Below are positions 1-5,452 of a stretch of 6,247 nt of DNA, one piece after another. Origin of the DNA: Alphaproteobacteria bacterium (GTDB lineage: Bacteria; Pseudomonadota; Alphaproteobacteria; ATCC43930; CGMCC-115725); assembly GCA_030039975.1 (NCBI GenBank), contig JASHUO010000180.1:1-6247 (forward strand), given 5' to 3'. Every line of letters begins with the position of its first letter. The stretch's first letter is position 1. Below the pieces are notes generated by a model. That model saw only the letters and a program-made list of their open reading frames with translations. It did not search any database and was not told the origin of the DNA. Position numbers and translations under genes: made by a program.

Positions 1-685
1 CGAAGCGCCCGACGCCGCGCGCCGTGGCGCCGGTGAACGAGCCCTTCTCGTGACCGAAGAGCTCGCTCTCGATCAGCTCGCGCGGGATCGCCGCCATGTT
101 GATGGCGACGAAGGGCCCGCTGCGCCGCTTGCCGTAATCGTGAAGCGCGCGCGCCACCAGCTCTTTGCCAGTGCCGCTTTCGCCGGTGATCATCACGGTG
201 AGATCGGTGCCCATGAGCCGCGCCAGCACGCGGTAGATCTCCTGCATCGCCGGTGAGCGGCCGATGAGCGGCAGCTGCTCGTCGGCGGGCTCGGCCTCGG
301 CCGCCGCCGGCTGTGCGTTGGGCGCGGTCAGCGCGCGCTCGACGACATTGACCAGCTCGCGCAGGTCGAAGGGCTTGGGCAGATATTCGAAGGCGCCGCG
401 CTCGGTCGCCTTCACCGCGGTGAGCAATGTGTTCTGCGCGCTCATCACGATGATGCGCAGCTCCGGCCGCAGCTTCTTGATGCGCGGGATGAGATCGAGC
501 CCGTTCTCGTCGGGCATCACCACATCGGTGATGACGAGGTCGCCCTCGCCGTCCGACACCCAGCGCCACAAGGTCGCGGCATTGCCGGTGGTGCGCACGT
601 CATGGCCGAGACGGCCGAGCGCCTGGCTCAGCACAGTGCGGATCGCGCGATCGTCATCGGCGATGAGAATGGTCGAGGCGTTCAC
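1..685 (-). CDS. ntrC: Nitrogen regulation response regulator NtrC (partial, C-terminal part outside window)
   Basis: This is the sigma54-dependent activator of nitrogen-assimilation genes and the partner of NtrB. Reading leftward from 685, 228 codons are visible before the window ends. Residues 5-120 form the receiver domain, with the acidic cluster D10-D12, phospho-acceptor D54 (in VITDVVMP) and K104 (in LPKPF), all at the classical NtrC positions. A linker rich in Ala, Pro and Glu runs from 121 to 138. The AAA+ domain then starts, with IGRSPAMQEIYR (141-152), Walker A GESGTGKE (168-175) and the sigma54-contact loop as GSFTGA (215-220), where GAFTGA is usual. Walker B and the helix-turn-helix lie outside the window. 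The start is GTG at 685-683, overlapping the ntrB stop by 4 bases, with a GGAG ribosome site 7 bases upstream. The family call is certain from motifs and from its position directly after ntrB. Confidence 0.97.
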   Translation of the reverse strand, partial: MNASTILIADDDRAIRTVLSQALGRLGHDVRTTGNAATLWRWVSDGEGDLVITDVVMPDENGLDLIPRIKKLRPELRIIVMSAQNTLLTAVKATERGAFEYLPKPFDLRELVNVVERALTAPNAQPAAAEAEPADEQLPLIGRSPAMQEIYRVLARLMGTDLTVMITGESGTGKELVARALHDYGKRRSGPFVAINMAAIPRELIESELFGHEKGSFTGATARGVGRF

Positions 686-1803
686 GACAGCGCTCCGGTG
701 CCGCGCGGCGCCATCGGCAGGAAGACGCGGAAGACGGTGCGTCGCGGCTGGCTGTCGAACTCGATGACGCCGCCGTGATCGCCGATCACCTTGGCGACGA
801 GCGCCAGGCCGAGGCCACTGCCATTATGCTTGGTGGTGACGAAAGGATCGAAGAGGTGCTGCGAGAGCTCGTCGGGGATGCCCTCGCCATTGTCGATGAC
901 CGAGATCACCAGCGGCAGGTGGACCCGGCTTTCGCTTCCGGCCACCGCGAGGCGCACGCCATGCTGATAGGCGGTGGTGATCTGGATCTCGCCGCCCTGC
1001 GCCGGCACCGCCTCCGCCGCGTTCTTCACCAGGTTAAGGAAGACCTGGATCAGCAGGTCGCGGTTGCCATGCACCGGCGGCAGCGACGGGTCGTACTCCT
1101 CGATGAAGCGCACATGGCGGGCAAAGCCGGTCTGCGCCACCAGGCGAACGCGCTCCAGCACCTCATGGATATTGACCGAGCCGCGCTCGATCGGCCGCCG
1201 GTCGGAGAACACCTCCATGCGGTCGACGAGGGCGCAGATGCGATCGCTTTCGTCGCAAATAAGGCGCGTCAGCTCGCGGTCGCCGGCACCGGCATTCTCC
1301 TCGAGGAGCTGCGCCGCGCCGCGGATGCCGGAGAGCGGGTTCTTCACCTCATGCGCCAGCATCGCCGCCATCGCCGTCACCGAGCGCGCGGCGTTGCGAT
1401 GGGTGAGCTGGCGGTCGATCTTGTGCGCGATCGAGTGCTCCTGCAAGGTCACCACCACCTCGGCGCGGTTCTCGGCGAGCGGCGCCGCCTGCACCGTCAT
1501 GACATGGGCGCCGAGCCGCGGCGTCTCGACCGCAACGCCGTATTCCGAGACGCTGTGGCCGCTGGCGCGGACGCTGTCGATCAAGGCGAAGATCGGGCTG
1601 TCCGGAGGCAGCGCGACGCGAAGCTCGGCGCCGAGCAAGGTCGCGGCGCTGGCATCGAAGAACTGCTCAGCCGCGGCATTGGCGTAAAGCAGGACACCTG
1701 CCTCGTCGATGACGAGCACAGGATCGGGCAGCGCCGCCAGCACCGCGGCGGGGTCAAGCGTGGCGCTCCAACCGCCACGCCGGGCTGCAGCGTTCGTCTT
1801 CAT
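682..1803 (-). CDS. ntrB: Nitrogen regulation sensor histidine kinase/phosphatase NtrB
   Basis: This is a 373-residue cytoplasmic kinase. In the known pathway it phosphorylates NtrC under nitrogen limitation and dephosphorylates it when bound by PII (GlnB). An N-terminal PAS sensor domain covers about residues 18-125 (ALPDPVLVIDEAG near the start), and no membrane segment is visible. The dimerisation and phospho-transfer domain has the H-box LAHEVKNPLSGIRGAAQLLE, with phospho-accepting H151. The ATPase domain shows the N-box NLVKNAAEA (257-265), G1 box DNGEGIP (304-310), F-box DPFVTTK (319-325) and G2 box GSGLGLAL (328-335). The ATG at 1803-1801 overlaps the dusB stop as ATGA. I preferred it to longer in-frame starts inside dusB because the PAS domain begins soon after it and the overlap is the usual operon arrangement. 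Its own ribosome site is weak, so translation probably depends on dusB. Family identity is secure; PII binding is inferred from family knowledge. Confidence 0.97.
   Translation of the reverse strand: MKTNAAARRGGWSATLDPAAVLAALPDPVLVIDEAGVLLYANAAAEQFFDASAATLLGAELRVALPPDSPIFALIDSVRASGHSVSEYGVAVETPRLGAHVMTVQAAPLAENRAEVVVTLQEHSIAHKIDRQLTHRNAARSVTAMAAMLAHEVKNPLSGIRGAAQLLEENAGAGDRELTRLICDESDRICALVDRMEVFSDRRPIERGSVNIHEVLERVRLVAQTGFARHVRFIEEYDPSLPPVHGNRDLLIQVFLNLVKNAAEAVPAQGGEIQITTAYQHGVRLAVAGSESRVHLPLVISVIDNGEGIPDELSQHLFDPFVTTKHNGSGLGLALVAKVIGDHGGVIEFDSQPRRTVFRVFLPMAPRGTGALS
683..696 (-). promoter_or_regulatory. ntrC ribosome binding site and GTG start, overlapping the ntrB stop
   Basis: On the minus strand GGAG (696-693) lies 7 bases ahead of GTG (685-683). 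The last three bases of the four-base GTGA are the ntrB stop TGA (684-682). This site decides the ntrC start, since no start closer to the receiver domain fits better, and it suggests that ribosomes ending ntrB re-initiate on ntrC. Confidence 0.7.
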
Positions 1804-2786
1804 GCCGCGGCCCGCTCGACCAGCGGCGCATAGAAGGCGCGGATCTGCGCCTTGACCGCGTCCGGCGCCTCGGTGCGGTTGATCCCCGCGCGGAACTCGG
1901 CCGAGCCGGGCAGGCCCTTCGAATACCAGCCGATATGCTTGCGCGCGATGCGGCTGCCGGCAGCGGTGCCGTAATGCCCCAGCATCGCATCGTAATGCTC
2001 GAGCAGCGTGGCGAGCTGCAGCGACAGCGGCGGATCCGGCAGGATCTCGCCGTTGCGGAGATAGCGGATCACCTGGTTCACGAACCAGGGCCGGCCATAA
2101 GCGCCGCGGCCGATCATCAGACCGTCGGCGCCGGACTGCACGAGCGCGTTTCGCGCATCGGCAAGCGAGACGATGTCGCCATTGGCGATGACCGGGATGC
2201 GCACCGCCTCCTTCACGTGCCGGATGAAGGCCCAATCGGCACTGCCTTCATAGAATTGGCAGCGTGTGCGGCCATGCACGGTGATCATGCGGATGCCGCA
2301 TTCCTCGGCGATGCGCGCCAGGCGCGGCGCGTTGCGGTTCGCGGCATCCCAGCCGGTGCGCATCTTCAACGTCACCGGCAGGCTCACCGCTTTCACCGCG
2401 GCGTCGAGGAGACGCGCCGCTTGCGCCTCGTCGCGCATCAGCGCCGAGCCGGCATGGCCGTTCACCACCTTCTTCACCGGGCAGCCGAAATTGATGTCGA
2501 TGAGTGCGGCGCCGCGATCGGCGTTGAGCTTCGCCGCCTCCGCCAGCACGTGGGGCTCGCAGCCTGCGAGCTGCACCGCCATGGGCTGCTCTTCGGGGCA
2601 ATTCGCCGCCATGGTCAGCGACTGTCGCGTCTCGCGGATCATCGCTTCGCTGGCGATCATCTCCGACACGACGAGCCCGGCGCCATGCCGTTTCACCAAC
2701 CGGCGAAACGGCAGGTCCGTCACCCCCGACATGGGTGCCAGGAGCACGGGATCGTCGAGTCGCAAAGCGCCGATATCAATGCTCAT
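1800..2786 (-). CDS. dusB: tRNA-dihydrouridine synthase DusB (NifR3 family)
   Basis: This 328-residue FMN enzyme uses NADPH to reduce specific uridines in the tRNA D-loop to dihydrouridine. It was first named NifR3 because it precedes ntrBC in Rhodobacter and relatives, the same order as here. The TIM barrel covers about residues 8-240. It shows the FMN-binding APMSGVTD (17-24), Q72, the signature DINFGCPVKKV with catalytic C102, KMRTGW with K141, HGRTRCQFYEG with H171, NGDI (202-205) and GRG (226-228). The C-terminal helical tRNA-binding domain follows (245-328, containing RKHIGWY). Length is normal for the family. The start ATG (2786-2784) is the first that gives the full barrel; the ribosome site before it is poor. 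The stop overlaps the ntrB start by 4 bases. It is the first gene of the dusB-ntrB-ntrC unit and has a promoter-like pair upstream. A direct role in nitrogen control is not shown by the sequence. Confidence 0.97.
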   Translation of the reverse strand: MSIDIGALRLDDPVLLAPMSGVTDLPFRRLVKRHGAGLVVSEMIASEAMIRETRQSLTMAANCPEEQPMAVQLAGCEPHVLAEAAKLNADRGAALIDINFGCPVKKVVNGHAGSALMRDEAQAARLLDAAVKAVSLPVTLKMRTGWDAANRNAPRLARIAEECGIRMITVHGRTRCQFYEGSADWAFIRHVKEAVRIPVIANGDIVSLADARNALVQSGADGLMIGRGAYGRPWFVNQVIRYLRNGEILPDPPLSLQLATLLEHYDAMLGHYGTAAGSRIARKHIGWYSKGLPGSAEFRAGINRTEAPDAVKAQIRAFYAPLVERAAA

Positions 2787-2820
2787 TTCGTGGGCAGGCC
2801 GCGCAATTGCTTAATAATTG
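2787..2820 (-). promoter_or_regulatory. AT-rich dusB leader with a small inverted repeat
   Basis: The predicted 5' leader of dusB carries CAATT (2820-2816) and AATTG (2808-2804) as inverted arms around a 7-base AT-rich centre. Read slightly differently, TTGCT and AGCAA also form arms. It could be a weak hairpin or an operator-like palindrome just after the start point. I recognise no known regulator site, and no strong Shine-Dalgarno precedes the ATG. Confidence 0.25.
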
Positions 2821-2825
2821 AGCAA

Positions 2826-2853
2826 ATCATAGCGCGGCTTTCCCGCAGTGCAA
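2826..2853 (-). promoter_or_regulatory. Candidate sigma70-type promoter of dusB-ntrB-ntrC
   Basis: Reading the minus strand, TTGCAC (2853-2848) is followed after 16 bases by TATGAT (2831-2826), which matches TATAAT at five of six positions. The start point would be near 2819, giving a leader of about 33 bases. The block around and just after the -10 is AT-rich in an otherwise GC-rich region. The -35 match is poor (TTG only), so this is a by-eye prediction. It would let dusB-ntrBC be expressed independently of the membrane-protein gene upstream. Confidence 0.5.
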
Positions 2854-2898
2854 CAAGAATCGGAGATCGCGGCGAAGTCTCTGAAGAAGCGATCTTTT

Positions 2899-3696
2899 TC
2901 AACTCAGCAAGACGTCCGTGACGAACTTCACGCCGGGATATGCCAAGGTGAGCAAGAGCCAAGCGAGCAGTGCCAGCCGCGCCACGCGCCGGCCGCGAAT
3001 GCCCTGGCGATAGCGCGCCAGCAGCAAAACGCCGATGACGACGAAAGCGGCGAGCGAGAACAGCGTCTTGTGGTCGAAGGGCAGCAGCGGGCTCGCGAGG
3101 AAATGCTCGGCGGCCATTCCGCTCAGCAGCCCCAGCGCCAGCACCGCCTCGGCCGCGGCGAGGAGGCGCAGCTCCAACGCCTCGCTTTCGGCCACCGATG
3201 GCAGCCGCCGCGTCAGCGCCGTCGGCCGCTTCGCCTTGAGCGCGCGCTCCTGCAGGAAGACGGCGAAGCCGGCAACCGCGCCGATGGTCAGGAGACCATA
3301 GGTCGCGACGGCAAAGAGGATATGCGCGTCGAGCCAGCCGGCCGGCACGGCACCCGGAACCGGACGCTCGGGCGCGTGCTGCCATACCAGCGCCAGCGCC
3401 GCGAGCACGAGGAGATAGGGCAGCAGCAGCGGCGAGAGGCGCCACGCATGCCGCGTCGCCAAGGCCAGTGCGAGAAACAGCGTCATGGTGGCGGCGATGG
3501 TGACCCAGAGCGACATGGCGAAGCCGGTGCGCCATTCGCCGCCGGCCGAGGCGATGATGCAGAACCCCGGCCCGACCACGCCGAGAAGAATGAGCGCAAA
3601 GAACAGCGCATCGCGGGCGCCGCTGCGGCGGAAGGCCACCGCCGCCGCCGGCATCAGCGCCAGCAGCGCACCGAGACTTAACGCCGTGCTCGCCAT
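2899..3696 (-). CDS. CcsA/YpjD-type inner-membrane protein, cytochrome c assembly family
   Basis: This is a polytopic membrane protein of 265 residues with about eight hydrophobic segments (roughly 4-22, 30-50, 60-80, 87-105, 123-147, 177-196, 211-228, 239-257). The pattern fits the CcsA/YpjD branch of the cytochrome c assembly (haem-handling) family. Conserved-looking elements are H125 in DAHILFAVATYGLL, the cytoplasmic FLQERALK stretch (148-155), LLSGM (190-194), H209 in DHKTLFSL, and the C-terminal AYPGVKFVTDVL. The Trp-rich WWD haem motif of true CcsA/CcmC/CcmF is not seen, so a direct part in haem delivery is uncertain. E. coli YpjD is of similar length. A longer reading from ATG at 3750 (283 residues) is possible and has GAGG 8 bases upstream. 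I prefer 3696 because the extra 18 codons are rich in rare codons (AGG, CGA, TTG, CCA), the hydrophobic start follows directly, and the length fits. It is divergent from ispDF and upstream of dusB on the same strand. Confidence 0.83.
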   Translation of the reverse strand: MASTALSLGALLALMPAAAVAFRRSGARDALFFALILLGVVGPGFCIIASAGGEWRTGFAMSLWVTIAATMTLFLALALATRHAWRLSPLLLPYLLVLAALALVWQHAPERPVPGAVPAGWLDAHILFAVATYGLLTIGAVAGFAVFLQERALKAKRPTALTRRLPSVAESEALELRLLAAAEAVLALGLLSGMAAEHFLASPLLPFDHKTLFSLAAFVVIGVLLLARYRQGIRGRRVARLALLAWLLLTLAYPGVKFVTDVLLS

Positions 3697-3732
3697 GGCC
3701 CCGACATAGCCAGCAGCACCTCGGCTTGGCAA
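3694..3732 (-). promoter_or_regulatory. Candidate promoter and leaderless start of the CcsA/YpjD-type gene
   Basis: On the minus strand TTGCCA (3732-3727) is followed after 18 bases by TATGTC (3708-3703). Six bases later comes the ATG at 3696-3694, so the predicted transcript would begin at or near the A of the start codon. No Shine-Dalgarno with normal spacing precedes this ATG (only GGGGCC touching it). If this promoter is real, the longer start at 3750 would lie outside the mRNA. This is a by-eye prediction. Confidence 0.35.
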
Positions 3733-3738
3733 GCGCCT

Positions 3739-3754
3739 CGGCACCGCCATTGCT
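3739..3754 (+). promoter_or_regulatory. Sigma54-like -24/-12 element upstream of ispDF
   Basis: The plus strand reads CGGCAC, five bases, then TTGCT. Against the sigma54 consensus TGGCACG-N4-TTGCW, the invariant GG (3740-3741) and GC (3752-3753) are present exactly 12 bases apart, GGCAC and TTGCT match fully, and only the first T and the G after CAC differ. The start point would be near 3765, about 20 bases before ispDF. No NtrC-type upstream palindrome is obvious. The TTGC bases also serve as the -35 of an alternative sigma70 reading, so the site could be coincidental. Confidence 0.35.
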
Positions 3755-3784
3755 CTCGCCTCGCCCAGTGTCTAGCTTGCCGCT
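3750..3784 (+). promoter_or_regulatory. Candidate sigma70-type promoter of ispDF, with leaderless start
   Basis: TTGCTC (3750-3755), 17 bases, TAGCTT (3773-3778), then six bases to the ATG at 3785. No Shine-Dalgarno sequence is visible. An in-frame TAG at 3773-3775 leaves only three codons before the ATG, so the start cannot lie further upstream and the mRNA may begin at the ATG. The -10 match is weak (three of six). Confidence 0.35.
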
Positions 3785-4939
3785 ATGGCATCATGCATAG
3801 CGCTGGTTGTGGCAGCCGGGCGCGGCACGCGGCTCGGCGCGCCACTCCCAAAGCAATACCTGCCGCTGGCCGGCAAGCCGGTGCTGCGCTACAGCCTCGA
3901 GACGCTGGCGAGCCATTCCGGCATCGACGCGGTGCGCGTCGTCTTCAACCCCGATGATGCCGCGTCCTATGAGGCGGCGGCGCATGGTCTTGATCTGCTG
4001 CCGCCGGTCGCCGGCGGCGCGGCGCGGCAGGATTCGGTGCGCCTCGGCCTCGAAAGCCTCGCCGCGGCCCCGCCGGCGCGCGTCCTCATCCACGACGCCG
4101 CGCGTCCCTTCCTCGATCGCGACACGATCGATCGCGTGCTCGCGGCGCTCGACGAAGCGCCGGGCGCGATCCCGGCGCTGCCGGTCAAGGACACGGTGAA
4201 GCGCGGCGTTTCGGGCCGCGTTGCCGAGACCTTGGACCGCAGCGCGCTGTGGCGGGCGCAGACGCCACAAGGCTTCGACTATGCCGCCATTCTCGCCGCC
4301 CATCGTAGCGCGCAAGGCAGCGAACTGTCCGATGACGCCGCAGTCGCCGAGCGCGCCGGCCTCGCCGTGCGCCTCGTCGCCGGCAGCGAAACGAATTTCA
4401 AGGTGACGACGGCGGAGGATCTGGAGCAGGCCGAGCGGTTGCTGCTCGCGCGCCACGGCGATATCCGCACCGGCCAGGGCTTCGATGTCCACGCTTTCGG
4501 CCCCGGCGACCATGTCTGGCTCTGCGGCGTCAAAGTTGCGCATGAGCGCGGCCTCATCGGCCATTCCGACGCAGATGTCGGCCTCCACGCACTGACCGAT
4601 GCGATCCTCGGCGCGCTCGGCGCCGGCGATATCGGCCAGCATTTCCCGCCGAGCGATCCCAAATGGCGCGGCGCGCCGTCCCACTTGTTCCTGAGCCATG
4701 CCGGCGCTCTCGTCGCCTCGGCCGGCGGTCGCATCGGCCATCTCGACGTGACGTTGATCTGCGAGCGGCCCAAGATCGGCCCCCATCGCGACGCGATGGT
4801 GGCGCGGATCGCCGAGATCCTGCGGCTCGAGCGCGGCCGCGTCAGCGTCAAGGCGACCACCACCGAGGGGCTCGGTTTCACCGGCCGCGGCGAAGGCATC
4901 GCTGCTCAGGCGGTGGCGACGCTGCGTCTGCCGCTCTAG
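3785..4939 (+). CDS. ispDF: Bifunctional IspD/IspF enzyme of the MEP isoprenoid pathway
   Basis: This 384-residue cytoplasmic fusion carries out two non-consecutive steps of isoprenoid synthesis. The N-terminal half (about 1-226) is 2-C-methyl-D-erythritol 4-phosphate cytidylyltransferase. It shows the CTP-binding AAGRGTRLGAPLPKQYL with R16 and K23 (equivalents of E. coli R20 and K27), HDAARPF (103-109), AQTPQGF (158-164) and KVTTAEDL (206-213). The C-terminal half (about 227-384) is 2-C-methyl-D-erythritol 2,4-cyclodiphosphate synthase. Its zinc ligands are D234 and H236 in GQGFDVHAF and H268 in VGLHALTDA; it also has GHSDADVG, DIGQHFPPSD and KATTTEGLGFTGRGEG (356-371). Such fusions are typical of alphaproteobacteria. 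The start is fixed by an in-frame TAG four codons upstream. The missing IspE step must be encoded elsewhere. It leads a run with pgpA 15 bases downstream, all on the plus strand. Confidence 0.98.
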   Translation: MASCIALVVAAGRGTRLGAPLPKQYLPLAGKPVLRYSLETLASHSGIDAVRVVFNPDDAASYEAAAHGLDLLPPVAGGAARQDSVRLGLESLAAAPPARVLIHDAARPFLDRDTIDRVLAALDEAPGAIPALPVKDTVKRGVSGRVAETLDRSALWRAQTPQGFDYAAILAAHRSAQGSELSDDAAVAERAGLAVRLVAGSETNFKVTTAEDLEQAERLLLARHGDIRTGQGFDVHAFGPGDHVWLCGVKVAHERGLIGHSDADVGLHALTDAILGALGAGDIGQHFPPSDPKWRGAPSHLFLSHAGALVASAGGRIGHLDVTLICERPKIGPHRDAMVARIAEILRLERGRVSVKATTTEGLGFTGRGEGIAAQAVATLRLPL

Positions 4940-4954
4940 GCAAGGCGAAGCGGG

Positions 4955-5452
4955 ATGAGCACGCTCGAGCCGAAACCGCCTGCGCCGTTCCATCCGGCGC
5001 AGGTGATCGCGAGCTGGTTTGGCGTCGGCCGCTTGCCCTGGGCGCCCGGGACCTGGGGCTCGCTCGCGGCGCTGCCCTTTGCCTGGGCGATCGCTGGGCT
5101 GTTCGGACCGCGCGCACTGTTGCTTGCGGCGCTGGCGCTCTTCCTCCTCGGCTGGTGGGCAGCAGGTCGCGTCGTCAGGCTGAGCGCCGCCAAGGACCCC
5201 GGCTCGATCGTGGTCGACGAAGTGGCCGGACAATGGCTGGCGCTGGTCGTGACGCCGCCCAGTGCCGTCCCCTACGTTGCGGGGTTTCTGCTCTTCCGCG
5301 TCTTCGACATCGTCAAGCCCTGGCCGGCGCGCTGGATCGACCAGCATGTCGGCGGCGGCCTGGGCGTCATGGCCGACGATATGGTCGCGGGCTTTTTCGC
5401 CGCGACGGCGCTCCTGCTCCTGCTCCTGCTGATGGGGAGGCCGCTTGCCTGA
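4955..5452 (+). CDS. pgpA: Phosphatidylglycerophosphatase A
   Basis: This 165-residue inner-membrane enzyme removes the phosphate from phosphatidylglycerophosphate to give phosphatidylglycerol, the last step of that branch of phospholipid synthesis. PgpA-family motifs occur in order: FGVGRLPWAPGTWGSLAALP (22-41), DPGSIVVDEVAGQW (81-94, with the acidic DE pair at 88-89), and FRVFDIVKPWPARWIDQ (114-130) running into GGGLGVMADDMVAG (133-146), with acidic D118, D129, D141 and D142. Hydrophobic segments at about 40-70, 92-118 and 143-160 fit the multi-pass topology. The C-terminus is very Leu-rich (TALLLLLLLM). The ATG lies 15 bases after the ispDF stop with a modest AAGG ribosome site 9 bases upstream, and its end overlaps the next gene by 8 bases, so co-transcription with both neighbours is likely. 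Length is normal for the family. Confidence 0.95.
   Translation: MSTLEPKPPAPFHPAQVIASWFGVGRLPWAPGTWGSLAALPFAWAIAGLFGPRALLLAALALFLLGWWAAGRVVRLSAAKDPGSIVVDEVAGQWLALVVTPPSAVPYVAGFLLFRVFDIVKPWPARWIDQHVGGGLGVMADDMVAGFFAATALLLLLLLMGRPLA
5411..5428 (+). repeat. Three tandem CTCCTG hexamers inside the end of pgpA
   Basis: CTCCTG is repeated three times without interruption and encodes most of the C-terminal Leu run of PgpA. It ends only 6 bases before the purine-rich ribosome site of the next gene. Each unit is six bases, so gain or loss would stay in frame and only lengthen or shorten the Leu run. Confidence 0.6.
5434..5447 (+). promoter_or_regulatory. Ribosome binding site and TTG start of the PncC-type gene
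   Basis: GGGGAGG (5434-5440) is the strongest Shine-Dalgarno in the window and lies 4 bases before TTG (5445-5447). No ATG exists in this frame ahead of the conserved AESCTGG motif; the next possible start is GTG at 5481. The site sits inside the last codons of pgpA, so the start is both rare in type and placed for coupled translation. Confidence 0.65.

Noticed and set aside
775..1833. Open reading frame of 352 codons on the plus strand, opposite ntrB
   Set aside because: It mirrors the ntrB codon pattern, is rich in Arg, His and Asp, and has no family motif; ntrB with all kinase boxes occupies the other strand.
1804..2235. N-terminal extension of ntrB upstream of 1803
   Set aside because: It lies wholly within dusB in another frame and its sequence is low-complexity; the PAS domain begins shortly after the ATG at 1803, which overlaps the dusB stop in the usual way.
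2848..2870. Sigma54 promoter ahead of dusB
   Set aside because: TTGCAC resembles part of the -24 box, but the bases at the -12 position do not read TTGC, so the spacing rule fails.
1935..2921. Open reading frame of 328 codons on the plus strand, opposite dusB
   Set aside because: It is a shadow of dusB with His/Arg-rich composition and no domain; it also runs through the dusB promoter region.
2783..3535. Open reading frame of 250 codons on the minus strand, overlapping the membrane-protein gene in another frame
   Set aside because: The product is Arg/Ala-rich without hydrophobic pattern, whereas the other frame gives a clear polytopic membrane protein.
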